From: an uncultured Paracoccaceae bacterium
GTDB taxonomy: Bacteria > Pseudomonadota > Alphaproteobacteria > Rhodobacterales > Rhodobacteraceae
DNA length: 64,000 nucleotides
Reading direction: 5' to 3'
Assembly: GCA_947489445.1 (NCBI GenBank)
Contig: CANLDN010000008.1
Location: 78,614 to 142,613, forward strand
Part shown: positions 10,271-19,931 of the stretch, in pieces
Numbering within the stretch: the first letter of the stretch is position 1
Layout: every line of letters starts with the position of its first letter
The notes under the pieces: model-generated
Seen by the model: the letters and a program-made list of their open reading frames with translations, nothing else
Database searches by the model: none
What the model was told of the DNA's origin: nothing
Program-made: the position numbers and the translations under genes

Positions 10271-10681
10271 TTAGTACAACTCGTTTATAAGAAAGGTGCA
10301 AAGGAATTTTATAGACAACAGGTTCTGAACGCTTAAATCGGATATTTCTTCGAAACTGCGGCTCTGTCGGTCATACATTGCAACAAGTTCGACAAGGTCC
10401 CCCCTCACAGACCTGCGATCCTGTAGCTTTATCAGTACCGGTAGGTTTCTTACCTCTCCAATACTCAAATGACTGACATATAGAGGCTCGTTGCTTACGA
10501 CCAATTGTTTAAGGTCGGTTGCATTCCTTAGGATAAAAGGTCCCGCCGTCGCTAGTTCGATTTCGGTTCCCTCAATTTCCGCAAATTCTGTCGTCGGGGA
10601 ACAAATGTGCATTCGCTCCAGCGCGGATGCGGACGTTGGTGCACCAACTGCCAATATGGCGAGTAGAAAAAGAAATCTCAT
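10271..10681 (-). CDS. hypothetical exported protein inserted in the liv operon
   Basis: Not recognised. The 136-residue product starts with a clear signal peptide (hydrophobic residues 3-13, probable cleavage near Ala-Ser-Ala, residues 18-20), so it should act outside the cytoplasm. There is one Cys shortly after the signal and another near the C-terminus. The start overlaps the livF stop (ATGA) and livH follows after one base, so it is co-transcribed with the transporter. The coding region is visibly richer in A+T than the flanking permease genes. It is not one of the five standard Liv subunits. A link to transport is suggested only by its position. Confidence 0.72.
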   Translation of the reverse strand: MRFLFLLAILAVGAPTSASALERMHICSPTTEFAEIEGTEIELATAGPFILRNATDLKQLVVSNEPLYVSHLSIGEVRNLPVLIKLQDRRSVRGDLVELVAMYDRQSRSFEEISDLSVQNLLSIKFLCTFLINELY

Positions 10682-11391
10682 CCCCCCAAGAAACTCCGTC
10701 TCACTTCCTGGTCTGCCAACAACTCTTTCCCGGTCCCCGTATGCGCATTCCGGCCTTGCACCAAAACATACCCTTTGTCTGCGATTTCAAGCGCTTGGCG
10801 GGCGTTTTGTTCGACCATCAGGATCGGGATGCCGGTGCGGGCGACCTCGATGATCCGGTCGAATAACTCATCCATCACGATGGGGCTGACCCCGGCTGTG
10901 GGTTCGTCCAGCATCAGTACTTTTGGTTGTGTCATCAGCGCGCGGCCCACAGCGACCTGTTGGCGTTGCCCGCCGGATAGCTCCCCGGCGGGTTGATTGC
11001 GCTTTTCTTTCAGGATCGGGAACAGATCGTAAATCTGTGCCATCGTGTCCCGAAAATCATCGCGGCGGATGAAGGCACCCATCTCAAGGTTTTCTTCCAC
11101 CGTCATCGACGTGAAGATGTTCGATGTTTGGGGCACAAACCCCATGCCCTTCACCACGCGTTGTTGCGGTGACAGGGCGGTGATGTCTTCGCCATCCAAT
11201 CGGACGGCCCCTTTGTTGACGTTCAACATGCCAAAAACGGCCTTCATCGCGGTGGATTTGCCAGCCCCATTGGGGCCAACGATCACAGCAATTTCACCTT
11301 TTTCGACCGCAATCGTACAACCATGTAGAATATCGGGGCCTTTGCCATAACCACCGGTCATGGCGTCACCGATCAGAAACGGCTCACTCAC
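10678..11391 (-). CDS. livF: branched-chain amino acid ABC transporter ATP-binding protein LivF
   Basis: One of two cytoplasmic ATPases of the liv importer, 237 residues. Walker A GPNGAGKST, the ABC signature LSGGQRQQ and Walker B VLMLDEPTAG are intact, and the short C-terminus is the LivF form. The start is a GTG whose bases overlap the TGA of the upstream 52-codon ORF (GTGA), so translation is likely coupled to it. The stop in turn overlaps the exported hypothetical protein. Confidence 0.95.
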   Translation of the reverse strand: MSEPFLIGDAMTGGYGKGPDILHGCTIAVEKGEIAVIVGPNGAGKSTAMKAVFGMLNVNKGAVRLDGEDITALSPQQRVVKGMGFVPQTSNIFTSMTVEENLEMGAFIRRDDFRDTMAQIYDLFPILKEKRNQPAGELSGGQRQQVAVGRALMTQPKVLMLDEPTAGVSPIVMDELFDRIIEVARTGIPILMVEQNARQALEIADKGYVLVQGRNAHTGTGKELLADQEVRRSFLGG

Positions 11392-11546
11392 GGATTAACG
11401 TACTCCGCGAGAAACGGCAGATAGGTGGTGAGCGTGTCGCGCATCAGTGCCTGTTCTGACGGGTCGGCATAACTGCCGTAAATCCAATAAAGGGTGCCTG
11501 CGGCGCCAAGAATGGCCCCCAGGATGATGGTCAGTAGGAATTTCAT
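11388..11546 (-). CDS. 52-residue single-pass membrane peptide between livG and livF
   Basis: A short ORF is squeezed between the two ATPase genes. Its ATG overlaps the livG stop (ATGA) and its TGA overlaps the livF GTG start (GTGA), so the whole livG-livF interval is coding. The product begins MKFLLTIILGAILGAAG, a hydrophobic segment of about 20 residues giving a signal anchor. A polar tail of about 30 residues follows, ending EYVNP. No family is recognised. Perfect stop-start overlaps on both sides are strong evidence that it is translated. It may be an accessory membrane peptide of the transporter or merely a translational coupler. Confidence 0.72.
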   Translation of the reverse strand: MKFLLTIILGAILGAAGTLYWIYGSYADPSEQALMRDTLTTYLPFLAEYVNP

Positions 11547-12328
11547 GTCACACTTACCTTGTCTTTGTTTTTCAGTCCGGTGCCGAGATAGGCCTCGATC
11601 ACCTGTTCGTTGGCCTTGATTTCCTCCAAGGTCCCTTCGGCCAAAACGTGGCCCTCCGCCATACAGATCACGGGGTCACAAAGGCGGCCGATAAAGTCCA
11701 TGTCATGCTCAATCACGACAAATGTATAGTTCCGTTCTTTGTTCAGGCGGATAATCGCGTCTCCGATCGTGTTCAAAAGGGTACGGTTTACGCCAGCGCC
11801 GACCTCGTCCAGAAACACGATCTGCGCGTCAACCATCATGGTGCGTCCCAGTTCCAGCAGCTTTTTCTGCCCGCCGGAGAGGTTACCTGCCTTTTCTTCC
11901 TTGAGGTGGTCGATGGTCAAAAATTCAATCACCTCATCAGCCTTGGCACGCAAGGCGCGTTCTTCCTCCGCGATGCGTCGCCGTCCGAACCACGTGTTCC
12001 ACAATGCCTCGCCAGATTGGCCGCCGGGCACCATCATCAGGTTTTCGCGCACCGTCATGGATGAAAACTCATGGGCGATCTGGAAGGTGCGCAGCAAACC
12101 CTTGTGAAACAACTCATGCGGGGGCAAGCCGGTGATATCTTCACCCATCATGGTCACGCGCCCTGATGTTGGTTTAAGAACGCCTGCGATCACATTGAAA
12201 AGTGTTGTTTTTCCGGCGCCATTCGGACCAATCAGTCCGGTTATCGTGCCTTCTTCGATGCGCAGGGATGCCCCATCAACGGCACGAAAACCGCCAAAGG
12301 TTTTTACCAGTTCTTCGACAACGATCAT
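11543..12328 (-). CDS. livG: branched-chain amino acid ABC transporter ATP-binding protein LivG
   Basis: Second ATPase of the liv importer, about 261 residues. It shows Walker A GPNGAGKTT, signature LSGGQKKL, a Walker B region IVFLDEVGAG with Val in place of the usual Pro after the Glu, and the switch His in VIEHDMDF. The LivG-type C-terminus (VIEAYLG) is present. The ATG at 12328 is chosen over an in-frame GTG at 12346 because AGGGA lies just upstream. It follows livK after a hairpin-containing gap of 90 bases. Confidence 0.94.
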   Translation of the reverse strand: MIVVEELVKTFGGFRAVDGASLRIEEGTITGLIGPNGAGKTTLFNVIAGVLKPTSGRVTMMGEDITGLPPHELFHKGLLRTFQIAHEFSSMTVRENLMMVPGGQSGEALWNTWFGRRRIAEEERALRAKADEVIEFLTIDHLKEEKAGNLSGGQKKLLELGRTMMVDAQIVFLDEVGAGVNRTLLNTIGDAIIRLNKERNYTFVVIEHDMDFIGRLCDPVICMAEGHVLAEGTLEEIKANEQVIEAYLGTGLKNKDKVSVT

Positions 12329-12370
12329 TCCCTGTTCCCTTCGCACGCTGTTGCGCGTGTCTTGGTTGCC

Positions 12371-12399
12371 AAAACGGCGCGGGATATGCCCCGCGCCGT
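12371..12399 (-). terminator. hairpin between livK and livG
   Basis: A perfect 10-bp stem, ACGGCGCGGG pairing with CCCGCGCCGT across a 6-base loop, is followed on the minus strand by TTTT. It sits just after the livK stop. This form suits a partial terminator or a 3'-end stabiliser that keeps the binding-protein mRNA more abundant than the downstream transporter mRNA. Confidence 0.7.
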
Positions 12400-12418
12400 C
12401 AGGTTGGTTGTGCTTAGA

Positions 12419-13615
12419 TCAACGGTAGCCGATCGTTGAATAGACGCCATCGGCGAATTCAACTTCCTGATAGTTGCCAGCAGATTCGCCGGGTCCGATC
12501 AGCTCAACTGCGGATGCACCCACATAATCGATGTCCACGCCTGCTGCGATCAATGCCATGGCCAGTCTCAGCTCGCCGGGATAGATTTCAATGCCCGGTG
12601 CGTTCGCGACATCAAAGACATGGTCTTTGAAATCGGCGGAATCAGCAGACTCAGCAGCTTGCATGGCCAGCATGATCAGCGCAGCCGCATCATAGGATTC
12701 TGGTGCAAATGCGCCAGTTCCATCAAAACCAGCCGCTTCGGCCAGTTCAACAAACCGGCCTGCACCTGCGTTATCGGTGCCGGGATATGCGCCGAAGGAT
12801 CCGTTCATTTCCGCGCCAAAGTTTTCGTTCAGCTTTTCACCAACCATCCCGTCTGGGACGTAGAACGTGTCAAACGCACCGCTGTCGAGTGCGGAGCGGA
12901 TCACGCCAGAGCCGCCTTGGTCAACGTAGCCTGCAACAACAAGCACTTCACCACCGGCTGATGCCAATGCGCCGACTTCAGCGGAATAGTCTGCCTTGCC
13001 GTCTTCATGTGCCGCAGAGATTGTGACCGTACCACCGGCGGCTTCGAACGATGCCTGGAACGCATCGGCAAGACCCTTGCCGTAATCATTGTTGGTATAG
13101 GTCAAGGCGACTTCGCTGACGCCACGATCTTGCAAGATCTCGGTCATGATAACGCCTTGGCGCGCGTCAGATGGGGCGGTCCGGAAGAACAGGCCGTCAT
13201 CCTCGGCTGTTGACAGGCCGGGCGACGTCGCCGAGGGCGAGACCATGACAACGCCGTTCGGGCGGGCCACGTTTTGCAGGATCGCACCGGTGACGCCGGA
13301 ACAATCAGCGCCCATGATGGCGTTGACATTGTCGGATGTGACCAGACGTTCGGCTGCTGCGGTCGCAGCACCTGCATCGATACACGTGCTGTCGCCACGC
13401 ACAGACGTGACCTTGGCACCGCCAAGCAGCGCGCCTGATGCGGATACCTCTTCCATGGCCAATTCAGCGCCCGCGCCCATGGCTGGGGTGATTGATTCCA
13501 ATGGACCGGTAAAGCCGAGGATCACGCCGATTTTGACTTCGTCGGCATGACCGCCAGCGAAGGCAGAGCCAGCGACCATTGCCATGGCCGTTGTGGCCAT
13601 CATGAGTTTTTTCAT
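12419..13615 (-). CDS. livK: branched-chain amino acid ABC transporter substrate-binding protein (LivK-like)
   Basis: Periplasmic binding protein, 398 residues from the chosen ATG at 13615. The N-terminus (MKKLMMATTAMAMVAGSAFA) is a textbook signal peptide cleaved at about residue 20, and GGAG lies upstream, so the longer frame from 13699 is rejected. The body is a Leu/Ile/Val-binding (Peripla_BP_6) fold: KIGVILGFTGPLES at the mature N-terminus, then DADCSGVTGAI-like and SPSATSPGLS ligand-site loops. Ligand specificity within the HAAT group cannot be read from the sequence. It is the first gene of the liv operon. Confidence 0.93.
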   Translation of the reverse strand: MKKLMMATTAMAMVAGSAFAGGHADEVKIGVILGFTGPLESITPAMGAGAELAMEEVSASGALLGGAKVTSVRGDSTCIDAGAATAAAERLVTSDNVNAIMGADCSGVTGAILQNVARPNGVVMVSPSATSPGLSTAEDDGLFFRTAPSDARQGVIMTEILQDRGVSEVALTYTNNDYGKGLADAFQASFEAAGGTVTISAAHEDGKADYSAEVGALASAGGEVLVVAGYVDQGGSGVIRSALDSGAFDTFYVPDGMVGEKLNENFGAEMNGSFGAYPGTDNAGAGRFVELAEAAGFDGTGAFAPESYDAAALIMLAMQAAESADSADFKDHVFDVANAPGIEIYPGELRLAMALIAAGVDIDYVGASAVELIGPGESAGNYQEVEFADGVYSTIGYR

Positions 13616-13879
13616 TTTTTGTCTCCCTAGTGGATGTCTTTGTCCTGCCGCGCAGATTAGCAGGCGGTTTTCAAAAGGAAAGTCGGAACCCAAGGGCAAT
13701 TGCCCTTTAGATAGGCCCGTAGAAGGCGAATTGGCTGTTCATCGCGACACCGGAAACAATGCGGGTTTTGCGTGGTCAGCGTTGCGTCGGCCTTGTGTCG
13801 GCAAAACGTCGGACCCCAACGCACGCTCGTATCGCAAAACGTTCATAAAGTGCCTTCTGTTTTCAGAGGCGATGACAGC

Positions 13880-14881
13880 CTAAACGGACAACCGTGCCGC
13901 GTGGCTTCCGCGTTCCCGGTAGGGTGTCGTGTCATAATGCGACCGGTAACATTTGGAAAAATGCGATGGGGACGCAAACCCACAGGCGAGCGCCACATTG
14001 ATCACCGTCATGTCGGTTTGCATCAACAGGTTGCGCGCCTTTTGCAAGCGCAATTCCATGTAATAACGCTTGGGGCTGCGTGACAAATAACGCCGAAACA
14101 GACGTTCCAGTTGGCGAGTGGACATGCCCACATCGCGGGCAAGGATGGCGGGGCTGATCGGTTCTTCGATATTCTGCTCCATCATCTGGATGACACGGCT
14201 TAGCTTGGGGTGGCGGACGCCGATCCGCGTGGGGATCGACAGGCGCTGCGTGTCCTGGTCGGTGCGGATGGACGAATAGATCAAGATATCGGCGACAGCA
14301 TTGGCAAGATCTTCACCATGATCATCGGCAATGATTTTCAGCATCAGATCAATGGATGCCGTGCCGCCAGCTGTGGTGATCCGGTTTCCGTCAACAACAA
14401 ACACGGATTTGGTAAGTTCAACATCTTCAAACTCTTCCGCAAAACTGTCCTGATTTTCCCAGTGAATGGTCGCCCGTTTGCCATCCAGCAACCCGGCCTT
14501 GGCCATTGAATAGCCAGCGGTGCAAAGCCCGGCGATTGTCGCACCGCGCCGCGCCTCGCGGCGCAGCCAGTTCAATATGCGTTTGGTCGTGGCGTTTTGA
14601 ACGCCAATTCCGCCGCACAGCATGATTGTATCATCGCGGTCCAACTCGGTCAGTTCTTCCTGAAGCCGGAAGGCGCAGCCGTTCGAACACACCGCATCTT
14701 CGCCGCCTTCACCGATGATTTTCCAGCTATAGAGTTCCTTGTCGGCCGTGCGATTGGCAATCCGCAAGCATTCCACTGCGCTGGCAAAACATAACATGGT
14801 GAAGTCCTGCATGAGTACAAACACAAACCGTCGCGGTTTGCCGCTGTGATCGACTTCAACGACTTGGGGTTCGATAGACAT
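13880..14881 (-). CDS. GlxA family AraC-type transcriptional regulator
   Basis: Transcription regulator with an N-terminal DJ-1/PfpI-like amidotransferase-fold domain (residues about 10-190, with LCGGIGVQNATTK and a nucleophile-elbow-like AGLCTAGY) and a C-terminal AraC helix-turn-helix domain (ILARDVGMSTRQLERLFRRY and VALACGFASPSHFSKCYR). Such regulators usually control catabolism of amines or amino-acid derivatives. The ATG at 14881 follows an AGG and starts MSIEPQ; an in-frame ATG at 14917 is possible. It lies upstream of the liv operon on the same strand and divergently from aroG, so livK is a plausible but unproven target. Confidence 0.88.
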   Translation of the reverse strand: MSIEPQVVEVDHSGKPRRFVFVLMQDFTMLCFASAVECLRIANRTADKELYSWKIIGEGGEDAVCSNGCAFRLQEELTELDRDDTIMLCGGIGVQNATTKRILNWLRREARRGATIAGLCTAGYSMAKAGLLDGKRATIHWENQDSFAEEFEDVELTKSVFVVDGNRITTAGGTASIDLMLKIIADDHGEDLANAVADILIYSSIRTDQDTQRLSIPTRIGVRHPKLSRVIQMMEQNIEEPISPAILARDVGMSTRQLERLFRRYLSRSPKRYYMELRLQKARNLLMQTDMTVINVALACGFASPSHFSKCYRSHYDTTPYRERGSHAARLSV

Positions 14882-15112
14882 TGCAACTGGCCTGACATGC
14901 ATGGGGTCGCGAAACATCAACAGGTTTGGCGTCCGCGTTCAAGGGGGAAACGGCTCCCTCTTGCGATTGCGCCATGCGGGCGTTTGGCCGGTGACAGTGT
15001 CCGCCATAGCCGAAACGTGCCAATTTGCCATTGGCGCAGCGCGTGGAGCGCGGTATAGGCTGCATCTGATAGCGTTAACTGGGTTATCAAACATCTGATA
15101 TGGAGCAAGACA

Positions 15113-16483
15113 ATGACTGACTGGCAAAAATCTGACTGGCGCAAAAAGCCCCGGGTGCAGATGCCTGACTATACCGATGCGGCTGCACTTGGCGCTGTTG
15201 AGGATCGTCTTGCCAGCTATCCGCCCTTGGTTTTTGCGGGTGAAGCACGCAGGTTGAAGGCCGAACTGGGTGCTGTCAGTCGGGGCGAGGCGTTTCTGTT
15301 GCAGGGCGGCGATTGCGCCGAAAGCTTTGCAGAGTTTGCTGCCGATGGCATTCGCGACACGTTCAAAGTGATGCTGCAAATGGCGATGGTGCTGACCTAT
15401 GGCGCCAAAGTGCCGGTGGTGAAAGTCGGGCGCATGGCGGGCCAGATGGCCAAGCCGCGATCTGCGCCCACGGAAACCGTCGATGGTGTGGAGTTGCCGA
15501 GCTACCGTGGCGATATCATCAATGGTTTTGACTTCACCGAAGCCAGCCGCATTCCTGATCCCGAACGTATGTTGCAGGCCTATTTGCAGGCGGCGGCTAC
15601 GCTGAACCTGTTGCGCGCGTTTTCGACCGGTGGCTTTGCCAATGTGCATGAAGTGCATAAATGGACGCTTGGTTTCACCGACGCGAACGAGGTCGCAAAA
15701 TACAGCGATATGGCTGGTCGGATCAGCGACACGCTGGATTTTATGGAAGCCGCTGGCCTGACCACGGACACCAATCATGAACTGCAAACGGTTGATTTCT
15801 ACACCAGCCATGAAGCTTTGTTACTAGAGTATGAAGAGGCGTTGTGCAGGCTCGATTCAACCTCTGGTAAGTGGTTGGCCGGCTCTGGTCATATGATCTG
15901 GATCGGGGATCGGACACGCCAGCCGGAGGGTGCGCATGTGGAATTCTGCAAGGGCGTGCAGAACCCGATTGGTCTGAAATGTGGGCCAAGCATGACATCG
16001 GGACATCTGAAGGCGCTGATGGCGTCGCTCAACCCAGATAATGAAGAAGGGCGTCTGACTTTGATTGCGCGCTTTGGAGCGGGATCGGTGGGCGAGCATT
16101 TGCCCCGTCTGATCCGTGCCGTGGAAGAAGAAGGTGCTAAGGTCGTTTGGACCTGCGACGCGATGCACGGCAATACGATCAAATCATCAACTGGTTACAA
16201 AACCCGGCCATTTGACAGTGTGCTGCGTGAGGTCAAAGAGTTTTTTGCCATTCACAACGCCGAAGGTACCGTGCCGGGCGGTGTGCATTTTGAGATGACA
16301 GGCAAGGACGTGACCGAATGCACCGGTGGTGTCCGCGCTGTCACCGATGAGGATTTGTCGAGCCGGTATCACACGGCTTGTGATCCACGCCTCAATGCGT
16401 CGCAATCGCTCGAACTGGCGTTTCTTGTTGCAGAAGAGCTGTCGGCCCGCCGCAGTACCATGCAGCAGGCCAAAGCGGGCTAA
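15113..16483 (+). CDS. aroG: class II 3-deoxy-7-phosphoheptulonate synthase (DAHP synthase)
   Basis: First enzyme of the shikimate pathway, condensing phosphoenolpyruvate with erythrose 4-phosphate. The 456-residue length and motifs ([37 protein letters not shown], and the C-terminal [19 protein letters not shown]) mark the plant/Mycobacterium-like type II family. GGAG is seen 6 bases before the ATG. The gene is monocistronic: its stop abuts the convergent PAS gene, and its terminator hairpin lies inside that gene. Confidence 0.95.
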   Translation: MTDWQKSDWRKKPRVQMPDYTDAAALGAVEDRLASYPPLVFAGEARRLKAELGAVSRGEAFLLQGGDCAESFAEFAADGIRDTFKVMLQMAMVLTYGAKVPVVKVGRMAGQMAKPRSAPTETVDGVELPSYRGDIINGFDFTEASRIPDPERMLQAYLQAAATLNLLRAFSTGGFANVHEVHKWTLGFTDANEVAKYSDMAGRISDTLDFMEAAGLTTDTNHELQTVDFYTSHEALLLEYEEALCRLDSTSGKWLAGSGHMIWIGDRTRQPEGAHVEFCKGVQNPIGLKCGPSMTSGHLKALMASLNPDNEEGRLTLIARFGAGSVGEHLPRLIRAVEEEGAKVVWTCDAMHGNTIKSSTGYKTRPFDSVLREVKEFFAIHNAEGTVPGGVHFEMTGKDVTECTGGVRAVTDEDLSSRYHTACDPRLNASQSLELAFLVAEELSARRSTMQQAKAG

Positions 16484-17125
16484 TCAGCCGTTATTGACGA
16501 TCAAACGAAGGGCCGGGCGCGTTGCGTCGGGCCCTTTTTCGTGATCGGGACGCAGAATGCTTTGCACGCTGGCCAGTTGCAGACCAAGGGTTTCATGCCG
16601 AATGGCGGCCCCTTTGGTGATCTCGAACCGGCGCGGGCGTGATCCGGGCTGACCCTCGGTTACCAGTGCACCAAGGATGCGGCTGGTGTCGCCTTTATCA
16701 TCGCGCAACGGCAGCATCATCATCGTGCCGGTCAGGCTGGGGCGCACCAAGCTGCCCGGCGATGTCAACGGGACGCTGATAATTGCGGGTTCAGTAAAGG
16801 CCGCTTCGATCAGTTCTGCTATCTGGTCGCGTGCTTCGGGCACGAAAAAGGTACTGATCGGCATGCCGCGCGCATCCATCTTGAGAAGATCATGCAGCTG
16901 CTGGCCCGCAACCCGCATGCGCGCGATGCCGGGGGCCACACGTTGCAGAATGAATGCATGGGGCAGGGCGTGGTCGATCTGGCTTGGCTCGATGTCATTG
17001 CGCGAGGGAATGCGTTGGGCGTGACGCAGGGCCTGCCAGTATTTTTCCAGGCTGTTCAAGATGGCATTGTCACCACCTGGCAAATCTGCGCGGCGTCGTT
17101 GGGGCATGTCCTCTACAATCTTCAT
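16484..17125 (-). CDS. PAS-domain protein (PAS_5 family)
   Basis: Protein of about 213 residues matching the alphaproteobacterial PAS_5 family (the N-terminal half has LEKYWQALRHAQRIPSRNDI and HAFILQRVAPGIARMRVAGQ, then RGMPISTFFVPEARDQI). These are single-domain PAS proteins without an attached kinase, and their roles are mostly unknown. The ATG at 17125 has a well-placed GAGGT, so the earlier in-frame start at 17179 is rejected. It ends directly against the aroG stop, so the two genes converge with no spacer. Confidence 0.82.
   Translation of the reverse strand: MKIVEDMPQRRRADLPGGDNAILNSLEKYWQALRHAQRIPSRNDIEPSQIDHALPHAFILQRVAPGIARMRVAGQQLHDLLKMDARGMPISTFFVPEARDQIAELIEAAFTEPAIISVPLTSPGSLVRPSLTGTMMMLPLRDDKGDTSRILGALVTEGQPGSRPRRFEITKGAAIRHETLGLQLASVQSILRPDHEKGPDATRPALRLIVNNG
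16508..16539 (+). terminator. rho-independent terminator of aroG
   Basis: AAGGGCCGGGCGC pairs with GCGTCGGGCCCTT with two mismatches across a 3-base loop, and a run of five T follows on the plus strand. It lies 24 bases after the aroG stop and entirely within the last codons of the convergent PAS gene, so the same bases serve as coding sequence and terminator. Confidence 0.75.
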
Positions 17126-17321
17126 GTTCGACCTCAATTCTCTCTTGGGTTGTGCCGTCGGGTCACAGATCCATTTCATTTTCTGAAGTCAATTTAACAA
17201 AGATTACCGCAGTATTCACTTAACAAAGTGTTAACGGGTTAATTTGAATTAAAAATGGCTGACTTGCGCCACATAGTGGTTTTCCCGTAGGTGCAGGCGC
17301 AACAATTGACAGGTTTGACCC

Positions 17322-18212
17322 ATGATCCAATCCATGACTGCATTCGCTCGCCGTACCGGCACCCTTGGTTCAGCCACATGGAGTTGGGAAATGCGGGGGG
17401 TGAATGCGCGCGGACTGGACTTGCGACTGCGCGTGCCTGATGGTCTTGACGGAGTGGAAGTGGCTTTGCGCGCCGCACTTTCAAAAACGCTGGGGCGCGG
17501 CAGCATTACCGTGAACCTAAAGCTGTCGCGCGAAGATCAGGCCGCAGGGCTAGCGATTGACGAAGCCCAACTTGATGATGTGTTGCGGGCGTTGGATACA
17601 GTGCAGGATCGCGCCTTTGCGATTGGCGTGACGCTTGGGCAACCCACGGCGGCGGATGTTCTTGCGCAGCGCGGCGTGCTGATTGCCGCAACCGGTGATG
17701 ATGATGCAGCGGCGCTGACTGCGGCGCTGACGGCGGATATCGCACCGCTGATTGCGGATTTTGTCGAAATGCGCACGTCGGAGGGGGATGCGTTGTTGCA
17801 GGTTATCACGCAGCAACTTGAACAGATTGATACGCAAATTGAGGCCGCGGCGGTGGCCGCGGCTGCCCGTGCGCCGCAAGTAAAGGCCAACCTGACGAGC
17901 GCGCTGCGTCGCGTGTTGGAAGATGTGAGCGAGGTTGACGAGGGCCGCATTGCGCAGGAATTGGCGCTTTTGGCCGTCAAATCTGATATCACCGAGGAAA
18001 TTGACCGGCTGCGCGCCCATGTCAAAGCGGCGCGCGATTTGCTTGCGGAACCGAAACCAACGGGGCGTAAACTGGATTTTCTTGCACAGGAATTTAACCG
18101 TGAGGCGAATACCTTATGTGCCAAAGCGCAATCAGCGCCGCTTACGGCCATCGGGTTGGACCTGAAGGCGGTGATCGATCAGATGCGCGAGCAAATTCAG
18201 AATGTGGAGTAG
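17322..18212 (+). CDS. yicC: YicC family endoribonuclease-like protein
   Basis: 296-residue member of the YicC/YloC family, recently shown in other bacteria to act as an endoribonuclease. The N-terminus [11 protein letters not shown] and the C-terminus ([20 protein letters not shown], then [16 protein letters not shown]) are diagnostic. The gene precedes gmk by 4 bases, a conserved yicC-gmk pair in many proteobacteria. Confidence 0.93.
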   Translation: MIQSMTAFARRTGTLGSATWSWEMRGVNARGLDLRLRVPDGLDGVEVALRAALSKTLGRGSITVNLKLSREDQAAGLAIDEAQLDDVLRALDTVQDRAFAIGVTLGQPTAADVLAQRGVLIAATGDDDAAALTAALTADIAPLIADFVEMRTSEGDALLQVITQQLEQIDTQIEAAAVAAAARAPQVKANLTSALRRVLEDVSEVDEGRIAQELALLAVKSDITEEIDRLRAHVKAARDLLAEPKPTGRKLDFLAQEFNREANTLCAKAQSAPLTAIGLDLKAVIDQMREQIQNVE

Positions 18213-18216
18213 TCTG

Positions 18217-18855
18217 ATGTCACGACGCGGTCTTTTGATCATCCTGTCATCGCCATCCGGGGCGGGTAAGTCGACACTTGCGGGTCGGTTGCGCGATTGG
18301 GACCAAACGCTGCAATTTTCCGTGTCTGCAACAACCCGCGCGCCGCGTGAGGGCGAGGTGGACGGCCAGCATTATTTCTTTGTCTCGGTTCCCGCCTTTC
18401 AGGAACAGGTGGCTGACGGGCAGATGCTGGAACACGCGCAGGTCTTTGGCAATTACTATGGGTCGCCCCGCGGGCCGGTACAGAATGCGATTGAGGGTGG
18501 GCGTGATGTTCTCTTTGACATCGATTGGCAGGGCGCGCAGCAGATCAGCAATTCCGCATTGCAGGAACATGTCCTGTCAATATTCATTCTGCCGCCATCC
18601 ATACCTGAATTGCACCGGCGTCTTGTGAATCGCGGGCAGGACGCCCCGGAAGTGATTGAAAAGAGGATGCAAAAGAGCTGGGATGAGATCAGCCATTGGG
18701 ATGGTTATGATTACGTGCTGGTCAATGATGATCTGGATGAAACAGAGGCGCGGCTGAAAACAATTATCAGTGCTGAACGTCTACGCCGTTCACAGCAGCC
18801 GCAGCTGGTGGATCATGTTCGCACGCTACAATCGCAATTCGGAGACCGCACATGA
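18217..18855 (+). CDS. gmk: guanylate kinase
   Basis: Phosphorylates GMP to GDP. The 212-residue protein has P-loop [11 protein letters not shown], the GMP-binding stretch [19 protein letters not shown] and [13 protein letters not shown]. The ATG at 18217 is preferred over an in-frame ATG at 18202 because GGAG lies at a good distance and the conserved [14 protein letters not shown] follows. Its stop overlaps the next start (ATGA). Confidence 0.96.
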   Translation: MSRRGLLIILSSPSGAGKSTLAGRLRDWDQTLQFSVSATTRAPREGEVDGQHYFFVSVPAFQEQVADGQMLEHAQVFGNYYGSPRGPVQNAIEGGRDVLFDIDWQGAQQISNSALQEHVLSIFILPPSIPELHRRLVNRGQDAPEVIEKRMQKSWDEISHWDGYDYVLVNDDLDETEARLKTIISAERLRRSQQPQLVDHVRTLQSQFGDRT

Positions 18856-19373
18856 GCCTATATGCCCTTGGTGATACCTCGCCTCAGGTCGCAGCGGATG
18901 TCTGGGTGGCACCCGGTTGTCATATTATCGGCAAGGTTCGTTTGGAACCGCGGTCATCGGTCTGGTTCGGGGCGGTGCTACGCGGTGATAATGAAGAGAT
19001 TGCCGTAGGTGACGGTAGCAATATTCAAGAAAACTGTGTGTTGCATACCGATATGGGCTTTCCGTTGACCATTGGGGCGGGTTGCACGATTGGGCATAAG
19101 GCCATGTTGCATGGCTGCACAATCGGTGAAAACAGCCTGATCGGGATGGGGGCGACGGTCCTGAATGGTGCCGTGATCGGCACCAATTGTCTGATTGGTG
19201 CGGGGGCATTGGTCACCGAAGGAAAGGTCATTCCAGACGGATCATTGGTTGTCGGCTCCCCCGGCAAAATCGTGCGCACGCTTGATGCGAATGCCGTGCA
19301 AGCGCTCAAAGCGTCAGCCATTCATTATCAGCAAAATGCAGCCCGGTTTGGTCGCGACCTTCGCGCGTTGTAA
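18852..19373 (+). CDS. gamma carbonic anhydrase family protein
   Basis: Left-handed beta-helix protein of 173 residues with hexapeptide repeats throughout ([20 protein letters not shown]). The three zinc-ligand histidines of the gamma carbonic anhydrase class are present, in NCVLHTD, CTIGHKA and MLHGC. The protein is the short YrdA/PaaY-like form lacking the acidic loop of archaeal Cam, so enzyme activity is not certain. It is translationally coupled to gmk. Confidence 0.92.
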   Translation: MSLYALGDTSPQVAADVWVAPGCHIIGKVRLEPRSSVWFGAVLRGDNEEIAVGDGSNIQENCVLHTDMGFPLTIGAGCTIGHKAMLHGCTIGENSLIGMGATVLNGAVIGTNCLIGAGALVTEGKVIPDGSLVVGSPGKIVRTLDANAVQALKASAIHYQQNAARFGRDLRAL

Positions 19374-19374
19374 T

Positions 19375-19773
19375 CTATTCCCCGGCCTGCACACGCGGCA
19401 TCAGCAGCAGATCAAAATCCAGCTGCGGTGCAAATGCCTGCACTTCGCTACGAATCAATTCAGCATCAGGTAAATCATCTGCAATCGCCCGGTAACGGCC
19501 CTTAAAGCGCAACTCGATCAATTTGATGGCGACATCGACGGCATCGAAATCATCTGCCACCAATGGCGACAGAATGATGTCAGGTTCCCTTTCGTTCACA
19601 AAATCTGCACTCAGGTCGGATATGTCCACAAACTGGAAGCCCTCAAGCGGTTCGAGCACCCGTCCTTGTGCCTTCCACCGCGCCAAGTCGCCTATAACCA
19701 AAGTATTATTGGACAGGTTCTTTAGCGCATCTGGAAAATCTGCGATTTGACCGCGTTGTGGTTGACCTGACAT
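19375..19773 (-). CDS. hypothetical protein
   Basis: About 132 residues, no recognised family. It is predicted soluble with alternating strands and helices: LGDLARWKAQG-like start, PDIILSPLVADDFDAVDVA in the middle, PQLDFDLLLMP at the end. The acidic, Rossmann-like pattern with ILSPLVADDFDAVDVAIKL is faintly reminiscent of a receiver-type fold, but no phosphoacceptor signature is evident. An ATG at 19773 is chosen over a TTG at 19785. It converges with the carbonic anhydrase gene and is divergent from phoR across a 158-base gap. Confidence 0.65.
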   Translation of the reverse strand: MSGQPQRGQIADFPDALKNLSNNTLVIGDLARWKAQGRVLEPLEGFQFVDISDLSADFVNEREPDIILSPLVADDFDAVDVAIKLIELRFKGRYRAIADDLPDAELIRSEVQAFAPQLDFDLLLMPRVQAGE

Positions 19774-19931
19774 GACATGCCCCAATTAAGGTTGTGTTTC
19801 TATTTCTGCGTCCGTTTGATTAATAAACGTCTGGTTGATGGTTAATGTTCCGGAGCAATCAAAGAAATTTCTTGGTTCGTAATTCGATTTTTAACTAAAG
19901 AGAAAACAGTGCCTGATTCGAGGATAGCCAA

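Noticed and set aside
13616..13879. Possible gene or RNA between the GlxA-type regulator and livK
   Set aside because: Only short frames without ribosome-binding sites are present; it probably holds the livK promoter, which could not be placed.
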